From JAHEEL01 sp964195515 (GTDB lineage Bacteria; Actinomycetota; Acidimicrobiia; Spongiisociales; UBA5794): a DNA stretch of 7,492 nt. The first letter of the stretch is position 1. Every line of letters begins with the position of its first letter. Shown here one piece after another: positions 1-3,695 of this stretch. The position numbers and the translations under genes are program-made. Location: contig CAXMQO010000087.1 in assembly GCA_964195515.1 (NCBI GenBank), forward strand, positions 1-7,492, read 5' to 3'. The notes below the pieces were generated by a model, which searched no databases, was not told where the DNA came from, and worked only from the letters and a program-made list of their open reading frames with translations.

Positions 1-545
1 TGACGCACGCGTTCGTCCCGAGCGACTTCGAGGTCCCGATCCGATTCGAGGAACCGGGATTCCGGCTCGAGCCGCTCGGGCCGCAGCACAACGAGCGCGA
101 CCACGATGCGTGGATGTCGAGCATCGAACACATCCATTCGACGCCGGGGTTCGAACCGCCCGTCGAATGGCCGGCGCCAATGAGCCTCGAAGCCAACCTT
201 GCCGATCTCGACCGCCACGCCCGCGACTTCGAGAACCGAGGCGGCTTCACCTACTCCATCCTCGACGGCGACGACGTGATCGGCTGTCTCTACATCTACC
301 CGTCGGGCAAACCGGGACGCGACGCGTCCGTGAGTTCATGGGTCCGGGCGAGTCGCTCAGAGATGGATGTGGTCGTGTATCGATCCCTGTCGACGTGGAT
401 CGGAGAGGCGTGGCCCTTCGAGAGCCCCGAGTACGCGGCTCGTCCAGACACCACGCGACCAACCGCCCGCCCGCCCGAATACCTGGAGTATCGTCAGACT
501 GGTACCGCCAAAGCCTCCAATGACATCGAGGAGAGCCACACATGA
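1..545 (+). CDS. GNAT-like N-acetyltransferase, 5' end cut by window edge
   Basis: The reading frame is open from base 3 (THAFVPSDFEVPIRF...) to a TGA at 543-545. The two bases before it are TG, so the true start codon (ATG/GTG/TTG) probably begins one base outside the window, giving about 181 residues. An internal ATG at 114 would remove conserved-looking sequence and is not preferred. The protein resembles small acetyl-CoA-dependent GNAT proteins of actinobacteria: a central strand pair around residues 83-102 (GGFTYSILDGDDVIGCLYIYP) followed by SSWVRASRSEMDVVVYRS and IGEAWPFESPEYAARP near the C-terminus. I do not see a textbook R/Q-x-x-G-x-G/A acetyl-CoA loop, so the assignment rests on overall recognition of the subfamily. 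The substrate is unknown. The stop overlaps the ATG of the next gene, so the two are probably translated from one message. It could also be a GNAT-fold protein without catalytic activity. Confidence 0.62.
   Translation, partial: THAFVPSDFEVPIRFEEPGFRLEPLGPQHNERDHDAWMSSIEHIHSTPGFEPPVEWPAPMSLEANLADLDRHARDFENRGGFTYSILDGDDVIGCLYIYPSGKPGRDASVSSWVRASRSEMDVVVYRSLSTWIGEAWPFESPEYAARPDTTRPTARPPEYLEYRQTGTAKASNDIEESHT
528..533 (+). promoter_or_regulatory. Ribosome binding site of the small helical protein
   Basis: GAGGAG lies within the 3' end of the acetyltransferase gene, 8 bases before the ATG at 542. It supports that start and independent initiation in addition to ATGA coupling. Confidence 0.6.
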
Positions 546-826
546 GCGAGAAGCAGAACTGGATGGACAAGCTCTCGGAAACCGTCGACAAGGCCGCGAA
601 GGCAGCGAACGAAGCGTGGGACGGGACGGCCGATCTTCGGAAGGACACATGGGAGAAGACCAAGACCGCTGCGAGCAGCGCGTCGGACGCCTTGGACCAG
701 GGTGTGGAGCAAGCAAAGCGCTCCTTCCAGGGCAAAGACGAGGCCGAGCAGGAAGACGCACAAGAGCAGGAAATGCCGCAGGCCGAAGAAGAAGAGGATC
801 ACAACGACGGAACCGACGTGACCTGA
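542..826 (+). CDS. Small charged helical protein of unknown function (94 aa)
   Basis: I do not recognise this as a named family. It is hydrophilic, with no cysteine, no membrane segment and no signal peptide. Residues 1-66 are rich in Ala, Lys, Glu, Asp and Ser with hydrophobic residues spaced as in an amphipathic or coiled-coil helix (WMDKLSETVDKAAKAANEAW). Residues 67-94 form a strongly acidic, probably disordered tail (EEEEDHNDGTDVT). This composition resembles LEA-like or YtxH/apolipoprotein-like stress and surface-binding proteins, but that is a resemblance in composition only. Its ATG overlaps the acetyltransferase stop (ATGA), there is a good ribosome binding site at 528-533, and the G/C-rich third positions continue through it, so it is probably a real gene. 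It ends 13 bases before the convergent aldo/keto reductase. Confidence 0.6.
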   Translation: MSEKQNWMDKLSETVDKAAKAANEAWDGTADLRKDTWEKTKTAASSASDALDQGVEQAKRSFQGKDEAEQEDAQEQEMPQAEEEEDHNDGTDVT

Positions 827-839
827 CCGGCTTTGATTC

Positions 840-1895
840 TCAGGCGCCGATCGGCGGTGGTTCGTTCCGGGTTGCCAGCCGCTCCCACACGCGCTCTCCC
901 CCGTAGCGCTCGATGAAGCCGTGCGGGTACAGCGGGATGCCCGGCGCGGACACATGGTCGAGGCTGGCCCGCTCGTCAGCGCTCATCTCGAGGTCGGAGG
1001 CGAGCAGATTCTGGTCGAGTTGCTCCACCGTACGAGTGCCGAGGATCACCGAGCTCACTGCCGGCCGATCACGCAACCATGCCAGGGCCACGGCCGACAT
1101 CGGCACACCGTGCGCCGACGCCACGGCGGTGCACACTTCGATGACGCTCCATGTCCGATCCGTGTTGCGCAGGTCGTATGCCTCGACGCCGCGATTCGGG
1201 TCCTCGCCCAACCGGCTGGCTCCCGTCGGCAGTTGGTCTCTGGAGTACTTCCCGGTAAGCCAACCTCCCCCGAGCGGCGACCAGGGAAGGAGGCCGATGC
1301 CTTCGTCGAGGCACGCGGGCACGAGATCCAACTCAATCGTGCGCTCGAGGAGGCTGTACTGAGCCTGCAGGGAGACGATGGGCGCCGAGCCTTCGAGCCG
1401 GGCGGTCGTAGCGGCCCGAGCAAGCTGATATCCGGTGTAGTTGGAAACGCCGACGAAGCGAACCTTGCCATCTCGAACCATGTCGGCAAGAGCTTCGAGG
1501 GTCTCCTCTATGGGCGTGTGCGGGTCCCAGCAGTGCACCTGATAGAGATCGATCACGTCCGTCTGGAGGCGGCGGAGGCTCGCATCGACGGCGTCGGTCA
1601 GATTGGCTCGACTCGCTCCCGCATAGTCCGGATCGTGTCTGGTCGAAAAGCGCCCTTTGGTCGCCACCACGAAGCGATCCCGATCGGGGCGCTGAGCCAG
1701 CCACCGGCCTACGATCTCCTCCGACACACCGGCGCTGTAGACGTCGGCGGTGTCGATCAGCGTGCCGCCGGAATCGGCGAATCGGTCGAGCATGGCATGG
1801 CTCGTGACTTCGTCAGACTCGGCTCCGAACGTCATCGTCCCCATGCCCAGGACGCTCACGCTCAGGCCACTGGTACCAACAGATCGGTGTTCCAT
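840..1895 (-). CDS. Aldo/keto reductase (351 aa)
   Basis: An NAD(P)H-dependent oxidoreductase of the AKR superfamily with a TIM-barrel fold, probably cytosolic, reducing an aldehyde or ketone; the natural substrate cannot be read from the sequence. The start at 1895 (MEHRSVGTSGLSVSVLGMG) is chosen because residues 2-24 match the usual first strand of the family and the total length is typical. The frame is open 47 codons further upstream (to 2036), but that part is not AKR-like. The catalytic tetrad is complete: Asp48 and Tyr53 (IDTADVYS), Lys80 (VVATKGRF) and His121 (DLYQVHCWDP). The later motifs FVGVSNYTGYQLARA, LQAQYSLLERTIE, LLPWSPLGGGWLTGKY and the cofactor-binding SSVILGTRTVEQLDQNL are all present. 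It belongs to the group of YajO/Tas/general stress 69-like enzymes. There is no clear Shine-Dalgarno sequence before the ATG. The gene is convergent with the small protein gene and stands alone. Confidence 0.93.
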   Translation of the reverse strand: MEHRSVGTSGLSVSVLGMGTMTFGAESDEVTSHAMLDRFADSGGTLIDTADVYSAGVSEEIVGRWLAQRPDRDRFVVATKGRFSTRHDPDYAGASRANLTDAVDASLRRLQTDVIDLYQVHCWDPHTPIEETLEALADMVRDGKVRFVGVSNYTGYQLARAATTARLEGSAPIVSLQAQYSLLERTIELDLVPACLDEGIGLLPWSPLGGGWLTGKYSRDQLPTGASRLGEDPNRGVEAYDLRNTDRTWSVIEVCTAVASAHGVPMSAVALAWLRDRPAVSSVILGTRTVEQLDQNLLASDLEMSADERASLDHVSAPGIPLYPHGFIERYGGERVWERLATRNEPPPIGA

Positions 1896-1986
1896 GCGGC
1901 CATCGTAGACGGGCCCGGCGGACCCCTCTCGCAGGCCTCCTGCCTCGGCGGCCCGCTGTCGGCCATCTCGACAGTTCACCACGAAC

Positions 1987-2006
1987 TCACACCTCGGCGA
2001 GTGTGA
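1987..2006. repeat. Inverted repeat upstream of the aldo/keto reductase
   Basis: TCACAC and GTGTGA form perfect 6-base arms around an 8-base spacer. The 20-base site lies 92-111 bases upstream of the reductase ATG on the minus strand, where a promoter or operator would be expected. Spacing and symmetry suit a dimeric repressor, but the sequence alone does not name one. Confidence 0.3.
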
Positions 2007-2032
2007 AACAAACGAAATTCCCGACATGAGGT

Positions 2033-2145
2033 TCACCGGGGTTCGTGCAGTGTGGGTTGTTGGGCCCCGGCGCGTGCGGCTGGTTCCCAGTGACGGAAGT
2101 GGTTGGCGTGTTTCTCGGCGGGTGGTGGGATGTCTCCGATGAACC
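2033..2145 (-). mobile_element. 3' remnant of an IS3-family transposase gene
   Basis: Read on the minus strand, this segment encodes FIGDIPPPAEKHANHF, then RHWEPAARAG and AQQPTLHEPR, followed by a TGA at 2035-2033. This matches the pattern of the C-terminal end of IS3-family OrfB transposases, which typically finish with an I-G-x-I-P-P-A-E motif, an aromatic/His stretch and a short S-L-H-x-x-R-like tail. Upstream of residue FIG the resemblance stops: the rest of the integrase core, including the DDE residues, is missing. The insertion sequence is therefore only a scar of about 113 bases and cannot transpose. No matching terminal inverted repeat pair was found. The call rests on motif recognition. 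Confidence 0.5.
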
Positions 2146-2174
2146 CGGACCGGCTTGATTCTATATCGGCGGCT

Positions 2175-2217
2175 GTCTGTGCCGGCAGACGTCTGGTCGC
2201 CGGGCTTGCGAGCGCAA
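2175..2217. repeat. Cluster of short inverted repeats
   Basis: GTCTG (2175-2179), CAGAC (2186-2190) and GTCTG (2191-2195) alternate, so CAGAC can pair with either neighbour and CAGACGTCTG at 2186-2195 is a perfect 10-base palindrome. Eleven bases further on, TTGCG-AG-CGCAA (2206-2217) is a second near-continuous palindrome. They may be regulator sites or debris of the neighbouring IS remnant; neither has a T-run, so they are not intrinsic terminators. Confidence 0.3.
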
Positions 2218-2276
2218 ACGGACGGTTCTTGGTCGATTTCGGGTCACCGTTTCCGAATGCGACGTCTTCGCGAACG

Positions 2277-2418
2277 GTTCACACTCGTCAGCCGACCGCG
2301 GTGCTCGTGACCGCGGAGTCCGTCATGTCGCCCGGCACGGTTCGGCGATCTGATCCGATCGGGCGACCCGCATTCGGTCACCAAGCTCAAGACCGAGACC
2401 GTCACGGTGTCGAGCTAG
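2277..2418 (+). pseudogene. Possible decayed small gene, antitoxin-like trace
   Basis: Frame 2277 reads VHTRQPTAVLVTAESVMS, which resembles the R-x-x-x-A-V-L-V-x-x-E core of Phd/YefM-type antitoxins. After about 2340 that frame loses protein-like character, while the frame one base further (codons from 2326) reads FGDLIRSGDPHSVTKLKTE and ends at TAG 2416-2418 with nearly all third positions G or C. This is what a small gene with a frameshift would look like. There is no start codon with a ribosome binding site, and the match is short, so this is only a weak proposal. It could be chance in GC-rich DNA. Confidence 0.2.
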
Positions 2419-2448
2419 TTGTGCGATCCGGGATCTGCGGCCTAAGTT
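2419..2448 (+). promoter_or_regulatory. qcrA promoter: Weak candidate promoter for the qcr operon
   Basis: TTGTGC (2419-2424) and TAAGTT (2443-2448) are separated by 18 bases and fit a loose sigma70/SigA pattern (TTGnnn and the actinobacterial TAnnnT -10). A transcript starting near 2455 would leave a leader of about 60 bases before qcrA. The match is poor enough that the true promoter may lie elsewhere in 2146-2500. Confidence 0.2.
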
Positions 2449-2505
2449 GTGCGTGACGGGGAGGTCGGTTCCTTCATACGCACTCACGGGTACGACGCGC
2501 CGAGC

Positions 2506-2511
2506 AGGGAG
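2506..2511 (+). promoter_or_regulatory. Ribosome binding site of qcrA
   Basis: AGGGAG sits 4 bases before the ATG at 2516. It decides the start against the in-frame TTG at 2447, which would add 23 residues in front of the twin-arginine signal. Confidence 0.6.
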
Positions 2512-2515
2512 CGAT

Positions 2516-2992
2516 ATGTCAGATTCGGTGTCGCGACGGAAGTTCTTGACGCGGGCGACGCTGGCTATGGGCGGCGTCATTCTCGCCGGTTGGGCCGTCC
2601 CGGCCGTTGCATATATCTTCGGACCCGCGCGCGCCTCGGAACGGCTGCGGGAGTGGCGGCCGCTTGGCTCGCCCGCCAAGGTGGACGTCGGTACACCAAC
2701 GCTGTTCAAAACGCGAATCGAGCGAACATCCGGGTGGGTGACGCAAGAGGAAGAGGTCTCACTGTACGTCTTCACCGAGGACGGACAGGACTTCACGGGC
2801 CTGTCCAACATCTGCACACATCTCGGATGCCGGGTGCGTTGGGTCGGTGACCAGGAAGAGTTCTTCTGCCCGTGCCACAACGCCACATTCGCGAAGGACG
2901 GACGGGTCACGTCGGGTCCTCCACCCCGCCCGCTGGACACTTTCGATGTCAAGGTCGAGGACGGGCAGCTCTTCGTGAACGTGGAGGTTTGA
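2516..2992 (+). CDS. qcrA: Rieske [2Fe-2S] subunit of menaquinol:cytochrome c reductase (158 aa)
   Basis: This is the iron-sulfur subunit that takes the first electron from quinol at the outer (Qo) site and passes it to a c-type heme. Residues 6-12 (SRRKFLT) are a twin-arginine motif and residues 14-35 form a hydrophobic anchor, so the protein is probably exported folded by Tat and stays tethered, with the soluble domain outside. The cluster boxes are complete: box I CTHLGC (Cys100 and His102 as ligands, Cys105 for the disulfide) and box II CPCHNA (Cys118 and His121 as ligands, Cys120 for the disulfide). GPPPRPLDTF (residues 134-143) is the usual Pro loop covering the cluster. Box II reads CPCHNATF where high-potential proteins have CPCHGSxY; the Ser and Tyr that hydrogen-bond the cluster are Ala123 and Phe125, which predicts a low potential suited to menaquinol. 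First gene of the qcr operon; the stop is one base short of the qcrB start. Confidence 0.95.
   Translation: MSDSVSRRKFLTRATLAMGGVILAGWAVPAVAYIFGPARASERLREWRPLGSPAKVDVGTPTLFKTRIERTSGWVTQEEEVSLYVFTEDGQDFTGLSNICTHLGCRVRWVGDQEEFFCPCHNATFAKDGRVTSGPPPRPLDTFDVKVEDGQLFVNVEV
2983..2987 (+). promoter_or_regulatory. Ribosome binding site that decides the TTG start of qcrB
   Basis: GGAGG lies in the last codons of qcrA, 6 bases before the TTG at 2994. The alternative in-frame GTG at 3006 is 18 bases away, which is too far, so TTG is the better start. Confidence 0.6.
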
Positions 2993-2993
2993 T

Positions 2994-3695
2994 TTGGCCG
3001 ACCACGTGACAGAGCCCATCGATCCGCAATTCGGGGCCGAGCAGCCTCCTACGTCGTGGCTCGACGAGCGGACCGGGTCGCGCGGCATCTACGAGGCGAT
3101 CTTCCTGCGCAACATCCCCAAGGTCAACTGGCTATTCACCCTCGGCAGCGCAACGCTGTTCGTGGTGGTGAATCAGTTCATCACGGGGATTCTGCTCACG
3201 GTGTACTACGTCCCGAGCGTGCACGACGCCTACGACACGGTTACATACATCGATAGCAGCCTCCCGCTAGGTTGGCTGGTTCGGGGTCTGCACCACTGGG
3301 GATCGACCGCTCTGGTGGTGCTCGTAATCCTCCACATGCTCCGGATCATCTTCCACGGTGCCTACAAGTATCCGCGAGAAGTCACTTGGCTCACGGGAGT
3401 GGTGTTGCTGCTGTTGACCTTCGCCTTCGGATTCACCGGGTACCTCCTGCCGTGGGATCAGAAGGCCTACTGGGCGACCACGGTGGGGACGAGGATTCTC
3501 GAGGTCGTCCCATTCTTTGGTGATTGGCTGCTCCGTGTGGCGCGGGGTGGCGAGGAACTCTCGGCTGTCACGTTGTCGCGGTTCTTCGGGATCCACGTCT
3601 GGATTCTCCCGGCGCTGATGCTGTTGCTTGTCGCCGTGCATCTGTTCCTCGTGGTACGGATCGGCATCAGCGCTCCTCCGAAGAAGAGCGACTGA
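2994..3695 (+). CDS. qcrB: Cytochrome b6-like subunit of menaquinol:cytochrome c reductase (233 aa)
   Basis: The N-terminal half of cytochrome b: four membrane helices at about 46-72, 97-121, 132-153 and 198-222, carrying two b hemes that move electrons across the membrane. The heme ligands are His100 and His114 in helix B (RGLHHWGS, ILHMLR) and His201 and His216 in helix D (FFGIHVW, AVHLF). Helix D has 14 residues between the ligands, as in cytochrome b6, rather than the 13 of bc1 cytochrome b. GYLLPWDQKAYWA (149-161) is the conserved segment near the quinol-oxidising site. The length also fits b6, not full cytochrome b; the missing C-terminal half is in the next gene. Oddly, the protein has no cysteine: where b6 and Bacillus QcrB have the YC(L/F)GG heme ci attachment site, this reads FTLGS (Thr49). 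It starts with TTG one base after the qcrA stop, and its TGA shares an A with the ATG of qcrC. Confidence 0.95.
   Translation: MADHVTEPIDPQFGAEQPPTSWLDERTGSRGIYEAIFLRNIPKVNWLFTLGSATLFVVVNQFITGILLTVYYVPSVHDAYDTVTYIDSSLPLGWLVRGLHHWGSTALVVLVILHMLRIIFHGAYKYPREVTWLTGVVLLLLTFAFGFTGYLLPWDQKAYWATTVGTRILEVVPFFGDWLLRVARGGEELSAVTLSRFFGIHVWILPALMLLLVAVHLFLVVRIGISAPPKKSD

Larger units (their letters stand above)
2146..2446. other. Gene-poor stretch between the IS scar and the qcr operon
   Basis: There is no convincing intact gene here. Plus-strand frame 2103-2456 is open, but most of its translation looks unlike a protein. The stretch holds a cluster of short inverted repeats (2175-2217), a direct repeat of GACCGCGG at 2294-2301 and 2309-2316, a possible decayed small gene (2277-2418) and GTTGTGCG repeated at 2418-2425 and 2446-2453. 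It probably also contains the promoter of the qcr operon near its right end. Confidence 0.4.

Noticed and set aside
845..856. Perfect palindrome CGCCGATCGGCG at the convergent gene ends as a terminator
   Set aside because: It has no loop and no T-run, and it encodes the last residues (PPIGA) of the reductase; chance in GC-rich DNA is likely.
921..2006. Plus-strand open frame of 361 codons opposite the aldo/keto reductase
   Set aside because: It is a shadow of a gene with a complete catalytic tetrad; the translation is His/Arg-rich without motifs.
1896..2036. N-terminal extension of 47 codons on the aldo/keto reductase
   Set aside because: The extension has no AKR character and carries an inverted repeat and likely promoter; MEHRSVGTSGLSVSVLGMG matches the usual family N-terminus.
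2294..2316. GACCGCGG direct repeat as an attachment site or repeat array
   Set aside because: Only two 8-base copies are present, 15 bases apart, in GC-rich DNA; no integrase or further copies are seen.
2323..2952. Minus-strand open frame of 209 codons across the Rieske gene
   Set aside because: It is antisense to an unmistakable Rieske gene, and its Arg/Ser/Pro-rich translation is typical of a GC-rich shadow frame.
3524..3694. Upstream extension of the qcrC frame by 57 codons
   Set aside because: This part lies within qcrB in another frame and is Arg-rich; the TGATG junction gives a natural coupled start at 3695.
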